Source: Callorhinus ursinus (Eukaryota > Chordata > Mammalia > Carnivora > Otariidae). From it: DNA of 64,000 nt. The position numbers and the translations under genes are program-made. The stretch spans positions 10,875,241 through 10,939,240 of the forward strand of contig NW_020312902.1 of the NCBI RefSeq assembly GCF_003265705.1. Direction: 5' to 3'. The notes under the pieces were generated by a model. That model was not told the DNA's origin, did not search any database, and saw only the letters and a program-made list of their open reading frames with translations. Shown in pieces: positions 10,930 to 22,574 of this stretch (positions within the stretch are counted from its first letter, which is position 1; each line of letters opens with the position of its first letter).

Positions 10930-11330
10930 AGATAAAGTGAAATAGGCAAGGAGGGTTTTATTAAAGAGTTATGGCTAGAGGGGAGAGAGATTGAAATCAA
11001 TTGCACTGAAACAAAAGGTAAGGAGTTTTAAGTGTTGGGATAAGCTGTGAAAGGCACTAAAGGACATTAGGGTGGAGGTTGGTCAATGTGATTAGGTCCT
11101 ATGAACTTTCTAATTGTTCCTTATGGAAAATTAGGCTCCTACCCTCTCACAGGGAAAGGGTCACTATCTTTCTTGATGCTTACATTTCAAAGGGGTGGCC
11201 CCTAGGTCCTTGAGAAAGACATTCCTGGGTTGTAAAGCTGGCAAAGGCTGGGAAAAGAGAAAATGTTTTTACAATTTTAAGTTTTCTAAAGTAAAGGTTC
11301 CAAGAGAAGGAAATTCAGGTGCCTATGATC
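10930..11330 (-). mobile_element. LTR-like repeat, copy 1 (possibly ERVL-class solo LTR)
   Basis: This stretch is paralogous to 57375-57846. Shared landmarks in order are 'ttttatt' (an AATAAA polyadenylation signal on the minus strand), 'cactgaaacaaa', 'acatttcaaa', and 'gaaagaca.tcctgggttgtaaa', where the dot marks a mismatch. Layout and polyadenylation signal suggest an old LTR on the minus strand. I cannot assign the family from memory with confidence. Confidence 0.5.
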
Positions 11331-11394
11331 ACAGCAACCAACCTCTAGGACTAAGGACTTTATTTTTCTGGATTCCTAAAACTTATTAAATTTA

Positions 11395-11625
11395 CTAAGC
11401 CCTCATTCTGGGCAAGGCAGTATAACAAATAAGTGTGTATAGATCCTTAAATTTAGTATTGCCAGAAACTCTATGAGCTAAGTATTGTTATTATATCCCT
11501 ATTTTAGAGAAGAGGAAAGAAAGGTTCAGAATAATTAAGTGCTTGTCTCAGAGTCACACACCAAATAATTGAGAGCTGTGGGACTCAGCCCTAGGCTGGA
11601 TGTTTCCAGAGCCCATGTGCTTATT
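11395..11625 (-). mobile_element. MIR SINE fragment
   Basis: Antisense MIR landmarks in order: 'tattgttattatatccc', 'attttagagaagaggaaag', 'agtgcttgtctcagagtcac', then 'ggactcagccctag', ending at 'agagcccatgtgctta'. Confidence 0.7.
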
Positions 11626-11664
11626 CAGATTCTTTGATGTCTTGGAAAGTTCTAAAGATCTAGA

Positions 11665-11979
11665 GGCTTATATTAGTTTCCTATTGTTGCTGTAACAAAT
11701 TACAACAAACATAATGGCTTAAAACAATGCAAATTTATTATCTTTCAATTTGGATGGTTAGAGGTCCAAAACTGGTCTCGCTGAGCTGAAATCAAGGTGT
11801 TGTCAGAACCGCATTCCCTATGGAGGCTTTGGAGCGGAATCCATCTCTGTCTTCCCCGCTTCTGGGGGCTATGCACATTCCCTGTCTTGCGACTCCCTTT
11901 CATTTTTGAAGGCAGCAATGGGCAGTACAATCTATCTCCCACCACATCACTCTGACACTTCTGCCTCACTTTCCCACAT
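11665..11979 (-). mobile_element. MaLR/MLT-like LTR, left part (interrupted)
   Basis: 'tattagtttcctattgttg', 'gctgtaacaaattac', 'atggcttaaaacaa' and 'aaatttattatct' form the antisense edge of a common old mammalian LTR type. The remaining part resumes at 12181 after an L1 insertion. Family name is by recall. Confidence 0.55.
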
Positions 11980-12180
11980 TTTTTGCCACTTTATTGAGGT
12001 ATAATTGAGAAACAAAAGTTTGTATATTTTGCAATGTACAATGTGATGTTTTGATGTTCTTACACATTTTGAAATAATTACCACAATTAAGTCGATTAAC
12101 ATACCCATCACCCCAAATAGTTATCATTGTGTGAGTGTTTGTGTGTGTATGTGTGGTGAGAACATTTAAGATCTACTGTG
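11980..12180 (-). mobile_element. Old L1 3' UTR fragment nested in the LTR-like repeat
   Basis: 'ctttattgaggtataattga', 'acaatgtgatgttttgat', 'aattaccacaattaag' and 'gagaacatttaagatctac' match an older L1 3' UTR. The same sequence, longer, recurs at 63341-63681 in the same orientation. It splits the LTR-like repeat and is therefore younger than it. Confidence 0.65.
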
Positions 12181-12379
12181 TTCCTTTTCATGTTAAAGGA
12201 CCCTTGGGATTATATTGAGTCCACCTGGGTTAGCAAAGATAATCTTTCCATCTCTGGTTCAGTTTCTTTAATTCCATTTGCAACCTTAATATCTCTTTGC
12301 CATGTAGCTTAGCACATTCCCAAGTTGAAGGGACTACAACATGGACTCCTTTGGCAGGCCATTATTCTGCCTACTTCTA
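12181..12379 (-). mobile_element. MaLR/MLT-like LTR, right part
   Basis: Resumes with 'aaaggacccttgggattat' and ends near 'ccattattctgcctac', the expected continuation of the repeat opened at 11665. Confidence 0.5.
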
Positions 12380-12470
12380 GCCCAAGTCTTAGAGGGACTG
12401 TAGTGATCAGTTCTCAACTCCAGGTAAATCCCTTGTTCTGAAGACACAGAGCATAAAAAAGCTTTTCCCA

Positions 12471-12670
12471 GGGCGCCTGGGTGGCACAGTCCGTTAAGCC
12501 CCTGACTCTTAGTTTCAGCTCTGGTTGTGATCCCGGGGTAATGAGATCGAGTCCCACAATGGGTTCCACTCTCAGAATGAGTCTGCTTGAAATTCTCTCT
12601 CCTTCTCTCTCTGTCTCTCCCACTCATGCTCGCTCTCTTGCTCTCTCTCAAATAAAATAAATTTTTAAGA
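12471..12670 (+). mobile_element. CAN-SINE (carnivore tRNA-derived SINE)
   Basis: Head 'gcgcctgggtggcacagtc' carries the pol III A box, and 'gagatcgagtcc' the B box. A CT-rich tract and an 'aaataaaataaa' A-rich tail follow. Flanks share 'gcttttcc' with A-rich prefixes (12455-12468 and about 12671-12686), a probable TSD. Transcribed by RNA polymerase III if active and mobilised by L1 ORF2p. Confidence 0.92.
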
Positions 12671-12689
12671 AAAAAAATGCTTTTCCTGA

Positions 12690-13011
12690 GGCAAGTGTTG
12701 GTGCTCCCTGACTAACATGTTTAAGGTAACTGACCCCTAAAATACAATGAGGGAGCATTCCTTTTTCCCTCACCTTCCCCATGCCACCTGTTCAGTTAAG
12801 CCTAGCTAAATATGAATCAGGAGAATTTCAACCTTTGCCGTGTATTCTAATAAGGGCAATATCCTCTATCCCTGATATGCCAGGTCTCACAGCTTCTCAA
12901 AGGGGCTAGATTAGCCAGAAACACCAGCAATACCTCACCTATACCCGTGGACCTGTCCTTCCTAGACATGCTTTAATCTTGCTTCTTTCCAAATATATCA
13001 TGCAAGAACTG
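12690..13011. other. Unassigned host sequence
   Basis: About 320 bp between a SINE and a MER5A element. Nothing recognised. Confidence 0.35.
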
Positions 13012-13204
13012 TAGTGTTTCTCAAAATGTGGTCTACGGACCAACCATATAAAAATCACTAGGAGAATTATGTTCACTGTTAATTCCTGCATCTCTTCTCC
13101 TACCCAAGATTGGTCTGAGTTAGAGCCTCAGAATCTTCTTTAGAAATGAGTATCCCAGATGACTTTTACTCCAGCATCCCAGGACCACACATTGAGAAAC
13201 ACTG
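13012..13204. mobile_element. MER5A-type hAT DNA transposon remnant
   Basis: A non-autonomous hAT (Charlie group) element of about 190 bp. It has perfect 12-bp terminal inverted repeats: 'agtgtttctcaa' at 13013-13024 and 'ttgagaaacact' at 13192-13203. Internal text ('aaatgtggtctacggacca', 'agcctcagaatct') fits MER5A. The 8-bp TSD is no longer visible. It has no coding capacity. Confidence 0.8.
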
Positions 13205-13250
13205 GCACACATAAAGTTCCCAAAGAATGTTGAAATGGAGACTCTGTGTC

Positions 13251-13252
<2 letters not shown>

Positions 13253-13298
<46 letters not shown>

Positions 13299-13321
13299 CT
13301 GTGTGTAGAGAGAGAGAGAGA
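13253..13321. repeat. (GT)n and (GA)n compound microsatellite
   Basis: About 46 bp of GT, a short interruption, then about 16 bp of GA. Confidence 0.95.
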
Positions 13322-13362
13322 ATGAAAGAAAATGAGACAGAGGATTGGGGGTGGGGAGAGTT

Positions 13363-13555
13363 CTTATATGTCAGACTGTGCTATAATCTTTTTATAGGGA
13401 GTCTCATTGAATAGTAACAATCCTACAAGGTCAATACTACTAGTATCCCCATTTTAAAGACATGGAAACTGAGGATCCTGAAATACAAGTAACTTGGCCA
13501 ATGTCACAGAGATATGATGCATACAAATGTGTCCAAATATTTGCTCTTTTTTCCT
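13363..13555 (-). mobile_element. MIR SINE fragment
   Basis: Antisense MIR core is clear: 'tatccccattttaaagacat', 'ggaaactgaggatcc', 'aagtaacttggccaatgtca', 'cagagatatgatgc'. Confidence 0.75.
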
Positions 13556-14443
13556 GCTGCCTGAATTGGGCAGAATTCTTCAATACAGACAATGACTGCA
13601 TGGTAGAGTTACCACAATTTAGTACTTTTGAAAGTTAAACAGGTGAGTTTTAATAATTATGCTTGGACAAGAGGAATAAACTGACTATCCTGGCAAGTCA
13701 GACCTTCTCCTTAACCCAAGTCCTACCAAATGAGCTATAGTCATGTGAGAACAGGACAGGGATGCAGACTTGCAGGGCCCTGGACATTTGGGCATAGGAG
13801 CTCATCTTCCTGTGGTGAAGGAATATTTATTTGAAATTAAAACTTTCCTTTAATTTTATATTATTTCTTTTTGTCTAATAAGTAAATCATATATATATTC
13901 ATGTCTTTGTGTATCATTAATTGCATATCTATTTTTAAAAACTGTATTATGTGATCTTATTGTCATAAACCTTATTCAGTCTATGTGTATATCCATTCAT
14001 TTATCCATTTGTTCCTTATGAACAAAGTGATGGCTAGAGTAATTTTTATCAAACTAAAATACTAATATTTTTTCCCCTGGTGAGGAAAAACTGTTTTGGA
14101 TGATTTCTTTTGCATTCTGTTTTATTCTGTGCTCTTCTAAATAGTTTAAAATTTCATAGAGAACGTGTTAACTTTCTTAAGATGTAAAACTTAAAAAATA
14201 ATACAAGGTTTTTTTCAAAGGCTAAACGTTTAACTAATAAAGGATCCATATCCTGCCTCCTGTGTGAGTTTCCACAGTATAAAACCCTAACCAAATTCAT
14301 TCCCTGCTTTAGCTGTGGTAACTCAGGATTACCATAAATTCCTGTTTGCTAAGACCAGTATTTGTTTAAGTCTGTTGTCCCAGTAAAATTATTAAGAGCA
14401 GCTACTCCTCTCTAAAGTGTCCTTGTTTAGAAAATAAATATAA
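13556..14443. other. Unassigned AT-rich sequence
   Basis: No gene or repeat recognised. Contains T-rich and A-rich stretches near 13830-14220. Confidence 0.35.
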
Positions 14444-14650
14444 GGGAGCCTGGGTGGCTCAAATGGTTGAGCGTCTGCCTTCAGGTCAGATCATGATCCC
14501 AGGGTCCGGGGATTGAGCCCCACATCAGGCTTTCTGCTCAGTGGGGAGCCTGCTTTTCTTTCTCCCTCTGCTTGCTACTCCCCCTGCTTGTGTGCTCTCT
14601 CTCTCTCTCTCTGTGTCAAATAAATAAATAAAATCTTTAAAAAAAAAAAA
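14444..14650 (+). mobile_element. CAN-SINE
   Basis: Complete head ('gcctgggtggctcaaatgg'), B-box region ('gggattgagcccc'), CT tract, 'aaataaataaataaaatc' tail and 12-nt A run. A TSD was not clear by eye. Confidence 0.92.
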
Positions 14651-15687
14651 GGAAGGGAAATATATGGTCACTGTATCAGGTTGGGTCTGACGAACAGTTT
14701 AGTGTGCAGAATATTTATATGGCCCTAGTAATCATCATCTGTGGAAAACAGAAGCAAGAAGCCAGATGAGGCAGAAACCCAACTGGGGTGCAGGCTCTAC
14801 AACAACCTTGGCTGATCCCATAGGGAGTTCTGATCTAGAATGGCCCTTCACAGCTGTCTAAGTCAGGCTGAGACTCACTAATCAGTCACTGGATATGGAC
14901 CACCTTGAAAGGGGTATGACTTGGTAGGGGCAGCTGTCTCCCACTGGGGGAATCCCTGAAGGTTCCTTCTGCTGACAGCTCTCCTTGCAGGTAGGAAACA
15001 AGATCCTCATGAAAGGGGAGGTCTGGGTGGCACTCTGGTTGTGTTCTCCTCTCACTGTAGTTTCATGAGGTCCAAGTACTTCTCTGGGGACCTAATTAGT
15101 TGACCCAGTTCACCACTGTGGAGAGAGGAAGTACCTCTAAAAGTAGCTCTCTAGTAATGTGAGCAGGGATCCCAGCAGACCCAGACTGGAGTGAGGTACT
15201 TTCCCTAATTGTTCTAAGGACGTGTGTGGTCATAGTGGCTAATAAAAGTCATTTAAGTTGCATTAGGCTCTTCTGTTGTAACTTCCCCTATAATTATGCC
15301 TTGTAACTGAACAAAAAGGGCAAGGACTTTACCTGAAGTCTTTCTAGCTGAAAACTTTCTCTGTGAAAGAAAATGGCTAATGTCCCAACTCCTCATTTCT
15401 TCCTCTGGGGAAGTTGCTGTTTTTTAAACACATGCGCGCGTGTGCACACATACACTCAGCAAACCAATACTACCAACACCACAAGCCTACACCAATACAG
15501 AAGAGTGGATTGTTGTTACTCTGGCAGTCTTTGGAGCTCAGGCCCCAGAAGGTGATTTCTGTCCTTTTCAAATTCACACTTTTCCTAATTGAGAAATTTT
15601 TGATTAATTTCAAGGAGACAGATCTCAGATTATGGGAAGGATTCTTCCAGACTATGCTGTCTCAGATCTTTTATTGAAAGATGGTTC
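14651..15687. other. Unassigned sequence, possibly an old LTR or MER repeat
   Basis: Text at about 14760-15120 ('cagaaacccaactgg', 'gttgacccagttcacc') has the feel of an old LTR, but I cannot name a family. No gene recognised. A 'cacatgcgcgcgtgtgcaca' palindromic patch lies at 15430-15449. Confidence 0.3.
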
Positions 15688-15874
15688 TGGGAATGCCTGG
15701 GTCGCTCAATCAATTAAGTGTTGGTCTTTGGCTCAGGTCATGATCCCAGGGTCCTAGGATCAAGTCCCGCATCAGGCTCCTTGCTCAGCAGGGAGCCTGC
15801 TTCTCCCTCTGCCCGCTTGTGCGCTCTCTCGCTCTCTCTCTCTGACACATAAAGAAATAAAATCTTTAAAAAAA
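15688..15874 (+). mobile_element. CAN-SINE
   Basis: Slightly decayed head ('gcctgggtcgctcaatc'), B-box 'aggatcaagtcccgc', pyrimidine tract and 'aataaaatctttaaa' tail. Confidence 0.9.
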
Positions 15875-15969
15875 TTTTTTTAATTTGATTTTCTTTCTTT
15901 ACATTCTACCTTTTTGTTGTCATTGTTGTTCTCACTCTAAGTTTATTCATTTGTTAATAAAAATAAATA

Positions 15970-16150
15970 ACCAATAACCCTAAAAGTAGGTAATACTATC
16001 ACTGGCGTTTTAAATATGAAGAATTCTATACTCAAAGATGTTAAGTATAGGATTGCCCAAAGGTTATTCAGCCTGAGATGCAGCAAGGGTTCAAAGCTGG
16101 TCTGTCTGGCTTCAGAGCTCCTTCCCTTCACCATTAAGGTACACTGTGTT
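15970..16150 (-). mobile_element. MIR SINE fragment
   Basis: Antisense MIR pattern: 'aaaagtaggtaatactatc', 'gttttaaatatgaagaa', 'gcaagggttcaaagctggtc', 'agagctccttcccttcacca'. Confidence 0.6.
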
Positions 16151-17224
16151 CCCTGATGAAACGGTCAGGATTTTCAAATGGCAAACTTGCAGCGTGGATG
16201 TTCTGCCTCCCTACCCTGTCTCACTGACACTTGGAAAACAGCTGACTCAGTTTTAAGGGCTGATTGAAATGTGAATGCTCTAGAGGAGGCTTTTGAAGGA
16301 CCCAAGTTCATTCTGGGTCGTGGCAATGCGTAGGTCACCCAACTCAAAGTAATTGACGTAGTGGTAATAATCAGTTCCTTTTAGAGGGGATTGTGCCGTG
16401 TTTAAAATAGGGCTCAGAGAAAAATGTGTTATTTAGCAAAGCATCATTACAGCTTGAGAGGAAAATGACCCATCATTTGTCTTTAATTCCAGTTTTCCCC
16501 CTGCTCTTGTCCCTAATTTGGACCCAGGGTTTCCTCATTAATTGTATAAATGGGATTAATGACTTCATACCAGCAGAGAACATAAAGTACTTAAGAACTT
16601 CAGCCATATGACACATTATTGTAGTAGCAAATGGTGAAGTATTTAGCATTTATATAGAACTTTATTTGCAGTGTGCCTATTCTGATCGCATATTCACACA
16701 CATTATAACCCTAATGATCACTTTGTGCTTTTCTATTTGTTATGCTTGTATGTATTTGCAGAATTTAAAATTTGTAATATTAAGCAAAATTAATGCTCAT
16801 GAAAGCCTGCAGCTGCCTGCCTGTGTGGTTTGGGGTTTCATTTATTCAGAGAGCCTCTGCCTCCCCCGCTGAGATTGCTAAACCCCTTGGGCTCTTTGGC
16901 ATCATAGGGGGAACTCTGGATCACTCATCTTCTGTTGATGGAGATTTGAATGATGCCCTGGGGTTATTTGATTCCTCGAGCAGCCTCAGTTTAGGGCAGC
17001 TTCTTCACCAAGAGTCTGTTTCTAGCTGCAAATTCCACATCCTTCAATCCTTTTAAATAGGCTTAGACCTTTCTGGAGGTGCGCGAGTACTAATTGGCCA
17101 ACTCCCAGCTGACAACTATCTGGGAAAATACAAAGTAGACTATGATGCGTTTTCACATCTTTCCAATGAAGGCTACTTAGGACTGTTTCTGGATTAATAA
17201 ATATTACAGAATATGCACAATGAT
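16151..17224. other. Unassigned sequence, candidate conserved non-coding segment
   Basis: No transposon recognised over about 1 kb. TAAT-type motifs and balanced composition at about 16300-16700 could reflect a conserved non-coding element. This is composition-based inference only. Open frames up to 87 codons have no recognisable domain. Confidence 0.3.
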
Positions 17225-17402
17225 AACAATGGTAATAACTGAATAATAAATATAACTCAAGCATTTGCGTAAGTACTCTGTGTATGCAGTCTTGTTTACT
17301 CCTCCGAAAGTCTTGTGAGTTCATTACTAGTATTATTCCCATTTTAGGAAGGAGGAGGCTGGAACTTGGAGAGTCGGGGTGACTTGCCCTTTGTCCCATA
17401 TT
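17225..17402 (-). mobile_element. MIR SINE fragment
   Basis: 'gtaagtactctgtgtatgca', 'tactagtattattcccatt', 'ttaggaaggaggaggctgg', 'gtgacttgccctttgtccc' follow the antisense MIR order. Confidence 0.65.
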
Positions 17403-19659
17403 TAGAAAGTTTTTTTCTAGAGTTCAGACTCAGGATGGATTCCAAAACAACTAGGAACCTTAAATCCACCTTAAATCATGTGAGTCTCACAATCAGGGAG
17501 ATTTTATGACAGTCATTGAAAACAACACTGTCCTCTATGAGCTGCTTTGCACACTCAAATCACTTTTTGCTTATAGTTAAAAGTCAAGGAATTACCCTTA
17601 GCAATATGTTCCTCTCTGTCTTCTGATTTCTCCCCCATCTTCATTTCTTTTGCCTTTTGAAAAAGATGACCACTTTCTCAGCATTGTGACTGTCCTGTTC
17701 AGTTTAAAATTTAGAATTTATAATTCAGTTTTTTCTACCTCATATTTTAATAAGATTTAAATGTCTGTGTTGCTATCTAATGACCTATTTGTGATAATGA
17801 GGAAATATCTGGCAAGGGGTGTCCTATTTTTATATAAAGAATGTGAACTTCACTGAGGCTTGGGAAATTGCAAACTCTTACTTATTGGTTCCTTCTTCCA
17901 CCCATTTACATTTGGCTTCTCTAGCTTCCCCAAATCCCTCTCTCGGAGGACTGCGATGTGGGGGATGGATTCATACTTGGTATGGCAAGTTAATGAGGTA
18001 CTTCTGTGCTAATTGAGGTTGGTATTTAGCTGGCTTTTGGAGGCAGAGTGACAGAAGATGGGACGATTCCTAAATTCTATGTACTGTTGAGGGAGTCCTT
18101 TTCTGTCACCATGTCAGGGAATTTGCAGGAGCAACTCCTCTTTGGGCAGAACTAACTCTTCCCTTGTTCAATACCAGTAGGAGAAGACCAGGGAGTTCTT
18201 CCTGAGGAAGGAGGGAGGACCCTTTTTTGATCATCTCCTGTATGCTAGGCACTTTTAGACTTATCACATGGAAGACCTATTATGTTCTCTCTTGTTTGGA
18301 GTTGGGGGCTGAAACACTGCTTTATGAGGCCGACAGATGGAAAGAAAACCTAGAAGCTCAGTTTATAGGAGTTTGCCATTCTTGGCTTTCTCATGGTCTT
18401 CATCACCACAGGGAGCTTTCAGACCAAAGCTCTGAAGCTTTCCTGAAGATCTTCACTCTACAATGCTTCAACACACACAGCTGGGAGTTGTCAGCTCTGC
18501 AATAAGATATTGCCCCTGCCTTTCTCTCAAATGATATTCCTAAATTCTCAGCATTGACTTAAAGCCCTGTTTTAAAATCTCTTGCTGTCCCGTTTGATCT
18601 GGAGGTGAGAGGATCATATGATTCTTTTTACTATCACCTCATTCCCCTCTGCCTACAGTCAAAAGAGAACAGGACATGGCTGAGCAATGTCCTCAGTCTG
18701 TGGTTGTGTGTCACAAGACCATTTTATAGTGTCGACCTCCGTGAATGCCATTTGGGGAAGTCTGTGTCATTTTACAGCTCGGGGCCTCAGACCACTACCA
18801 TTTGTAACATCAAATCAGGTTGGATAAATTTCTCTCTGACAGATTTAAAGTCTGTCTAGACCCAGGGAAAAATCATCCCAAGGAGCCTTAAGTTTAACTG
18901 ATCTTCCTGTCCTCAATCAGAAATGAGTAAAAAATGTCACAGTGAAAAGTGTCAGCATGTTGAATCTCATAAATCTGTCAGCAACCTAACTTCTCATACA
19001 TGAAATTAATCAAATAATTTTTCCCCTAATTTGAATTTGAATTATGACTCTGAATTATAGATATATTAACTACTTCTCAGCTGGTAACCATGCTTTTAGA
19101 AGACATGGAGGTGTTTTATTTTAATTTTATCCTGCTTCTGATTGAGTGGTTAGAGTGACAAGTGATCAAGCCCCCAACAGGTTAAAAAAATAATCCATAA
19201 TAGGTGAGTGCAAACCACTTTTGGTTACACCCAATGAGATATAATTGGTGATATTGGCAACAACATGAATTGCATTGATTTTCTCATCCAGCCGAAAACC
19301 TTGATGATACTTTTATTTTCATCTCTACTATTCCTTTTATTTTTAATGAAACTATTTGTACAATGAAAAAAAAAATACTAGTTACAAGTTCCATGCATCT
19401 ATCTGTGCTGTTTTCCTGAAGGAAATGCACTTGGATATATGTTATCTGCAAAATCATCAAAATAGATGAATTAATGATTGTGGACTCCCTGGGCCACCAT
19501 CTACTGTTATGCAGGCTATGCATCACACAAGGGTCCCCAGCCAAGGAGAAAAAGAATGCTAGGACTCCTGCCCATATTCCACCTCCCAACCTGGCCACTC
19601 AGAGGAAGAGGTTTCTTTTTCTAATTTACACAAAAATGCCATATGAACTAAAATAGAAA
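17403..19659. other. Unassigned host sequence
   Basis: Over 2.2 kb without a recognised gene. A short L2/MIR-like motif ('tatgctaggcactttta') occurs at 18241-18257. Frames of 92 and 104 codons (18227-18505 plus, 19284-19598 minus) lack recognisable domains and lie in no exon-like context I can support. Confidence 0.35.
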
Positions 19660-19880
19660 TTTACTACCATGTGCCAGGAAAAGACTAGAAGCTCTATGGG
19701 CTGTATTACATTTAATGTGTACAAAAACCCTTACAAAATGTATTCATTTCCTCACCCTAGTGATATGGGAAGTGAAGCTCTGAGAAGCAACAAGTCACAG
19801 TCCTATAGCCTGTAGCTGAGCAGTGGATTTAAAAACCTCATCTGTGCCACCAAGTGCTCTGTGCTTATCCACTGGGTTCT
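19660..19880 (-). mobile_element. MIR SINE fragment
   Basis: 'accatgtgccaggaaaagac', 'tattacatttaatgtgtac', 'gaagtgaagctctgagaagc', ending 'gtgcttatccactgggtt', the antisense MIR order. Confidence 0.65.
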
Positions 19881-21214
19881 GAGTCCTCTACTCCACCTTT
19901 GAAATGGTTTCCTAGGGAAAGGCTCTGTGTTCTACCTTAGAGGAAATGGGAAATTTTAGCTTCTTTGTCAGTGCCCCAGGCAGTTGTTGGAATTTTTATT
20001 TTCTTGCTTATGTCCCTAAATCACTCTCATGGCATCAAAAATGGTTCCTTTAGCTACTCAAACTCTGCTTTCAGAGTAAGAGAATAAGATCACTCTTCTA
20101 ATCAGGACTCAGTTTTAGGCAAGAAAGACCAATAAGCTCAAATTCAGAGGGGAAATAGAAGGACCGCAGTGAGGTCTCATGGGGACACAAAGAAAGGGGA
20201 AGACCAAGCCTTAGGAAGATTAAGACTTGAGTTGTTGTTGTTAAATGTCATCTTCTCAGGGTTTCTGTGGATTTCTTTCCTCATCCGTTCCATTCTATTT
20301 TCCTCGTCTGCTTCCTCTGGGTCTCTACTTCATATATCTGTTTGCACATGTCCTGATATGAAGAGCCCCGAATTTGACTTTGCAGCACCTCTCACATCCA
20401 TTTGGAATTCTGTGTCTCCAGATTCAAATTCCAAACCCTGGGGGTCCCACTGACTTACTCTTCTTCCCATGCTAGATATCCTACTTAGGTGTCTTCTCCT
20501 TTTACATTTGACTGGACCTGGTTTCTGCAGAAATTTGGTTGGGGTAAAAGATTTAGGATTGGGGAATACAGTATAACATACACTCCAAGGTGCCAAGAGT
20601 TGGGAGCCCATATTAATGGGCATAGATTGGCAGCTTCCTAAAATAGATTTAATGTACTTTCCAGACTCTCTAGCTGATACTACATTTCAGAAGGGTCATT
20701 AACAGATCCAATCCATGGCAAAGGCTACAACAGCCAAGGTGCTATTCCAAGGATAAAGTTTGACCTGATAAAAGGATAAACAAGTCTTAGAGTAGGGGTG
20801 AGGAGAATGAATGTCTCTTACATTTCAGGGGGAAAAAAGTCTGGCTGTTTATTTTTTGGTGCCCATATTACTATCACCCCTTTAAAAACTGTAACCCTCC
20901 TAAGATCAGTGGTCAGGAGACCTATGTGCCTTCAGCCACGTGGATGTTAAATCTGACGTGGGGCTAGGTTCTAATTTGTACCCTTTGCTTATGAACCTCC
21001 CTTGTGATCTGGTTCCCTCAGTTACAGGTGTCTCCAGCTCCACTGGAGTAGCTCAGTTGGATTGTGGTTCTTGGATAGCCTGTTTGGACTGGCAGTCAGA
21101 TTTCAGATGACCTTTGCTCTGGCCTGGTCCACCCTTAAGATGTGCTTCTTATTTGGACCCTTGAGCTCCATCTGGTCCTATCCAACCTTACAATTTTATC
21201 TTTCTTTATATAAC
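19881..21214. other. Unassigned host sequence
   Basis: No repeat confidently named. Overlapping 94-97 codon frames on both strands around 20169-20623 have no recognisable domain. Confidence 0.35.
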
Positions 21215-21450
21215 AGGTATTGAGAATATACTTACGTCAGACACTCTGTTTAATTCTTCTGCACGAATTCACTTAATCTTCAAAAGACCGTATGTGGTAG
21301 CTAATATCATTTTCTTTATTTTACAGAGAGGAAAATCAAGTTTTGGAAAGATGAAATGTAATATCCAAGATAACCCAGAAACTAGGAGGTTTAGATGGGA
21401 TTTAAACGGAGGCTCTAGACCCGGTATTCTGACGCACCGCACTACACTGG
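21215..21450 (-). mobile_element. MIR SINE fragment
   Basis: 'attcacttaatcttcaaaag', 'gtagctaatatcattttc', 'attttacagagaggaaaatc', 'taacccagaaactaggagg' match antisense MIR in order. Confidence 0.65.
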
Positions 21451-21889
21451 GCGGAGCCAATATGCAAGAGGCGAGCACCTAACGGCATCTCCCGCATCTT
21501 CCGTACATGGGGAGCAACCTGCTTGTTTCTCCAGCTGTTACATGTCTAACTTACCTCCCCACTGACACTTAACATTTCTTGTGGACCTACGCTATTTGGA
21601 GGCACAAATCAAGTTTTCAAACCCTGTTCTGATGGGACCTATGCTACCCTTCAGCTTTCATCACCATCAAAGGAAAGTTGTCACTGTGATGTGCGTGTGT
21701 GTATGCTTGTGGGTGTGTTTTCTGCTCAGCTTCACGTCATTTTTCCTAGGAGAAGGAGGCTAACTGTCAATGCTCGGCTGCCCCCAAGCCTGGTTTTATT
21801 CTGAAGCAATTAGCACTTTTACAAGTAAGTGTGATTACATGGCTCATCAGTTTCTTCTGATGATTAATTTACTTCAGTAATTTGGTAAT
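21451..21889. other. Unassigned host sequence
   Basis: Contains a short GT-rich patch near 21687-21720. Nothing else recognised. Confidence 0.35.
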
Positions 21890-22160
21890 GATGACAATGA
21901 TAATAGGTTTGCATTACCAAAAATAATACTAATATGTTATTAATACACAAAAATATATGAACATAATAATATAACTAATAATATAAATTAGTACAATTGA
22001 TATTTATAATATAATTAATAATACAATATAAATTATGCTATAATAATATAATGTATATTATTAATGTTATATAATAATATATTATTATATACTATAATGA
22101 TATTCTTAAATATAATGTATAATTATATATATTTATAATTATATATACATAATTAGTATT
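21890..22160. repeat. AT-rich low-complexity tract
   Basis: About 270 bp composed almost wholly of A and T with many TAATA and ATATTA units, including palindromes such as 'ataatatattat' near 22075. It has strong potential for unpairing or cruciform structures and borders the SINE and L1 insertion sites to its right. Confidence 0.9.
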
Positions 22161-22177
22161 TAACTCTGCTAAAAATC

Positions 22178-22271
22178 TTTTTTTTTTAAGATTTTATTTA
22201 TTTGAGAGAGAATGAGATAGAGCATGAGGGTCAGAGGGAGAAGCAGACCCCCTGCTGAGCAGGGAGCCCGA
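22178..22271 (-). mobile_element. 5'-truncated CAN-SINE with TSD
   Basis: Only the 3' half remains: poly(T), 'aagattttatttatttga', the GA-rich tract and 'agcagggagcccg'. TSD is 'taactctgctaaaaatc' at 22161-22177 and 'taactctgccaaaaatc' at 22272-22288, one mismatch. The pol III head is missing. Confidence 0.92.
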
Positions 22272-22574
22272 TAACTCTGCCAAAAATCTTTTTTTTTCTT
22301 TTTTTAAATTTATTATGTTTTGTTAGTCACCATACTATACATCATTAGTTTTTGATGTGGTGATCCACAATCCATTGTTTTCGTATAACACCCAGTGCTC
22401 CATGCAATATGTGCCCTCCTGAATACCCATCACCGGGCTAACCCATCCCCCTCACCCCCTCTAGAACCCTCAGTTTTTTCCTCGGAGTCCATAGTCTCTC
22501 ATGATTCATCTCCCCCTCTGAGTTCTCCCCCTTCATTTTTCCCTTCCTTCTCCTAATGTCCTCCATGCTATTCC

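Noticed and set aside
12471..12670. Functional tRNA gene suggested by A- and B-box motifs
   Set aside because: The motifs belong to the tRNA-derived head of a CAN-SINE; no cloverleaf with intact acceptor stem is present.
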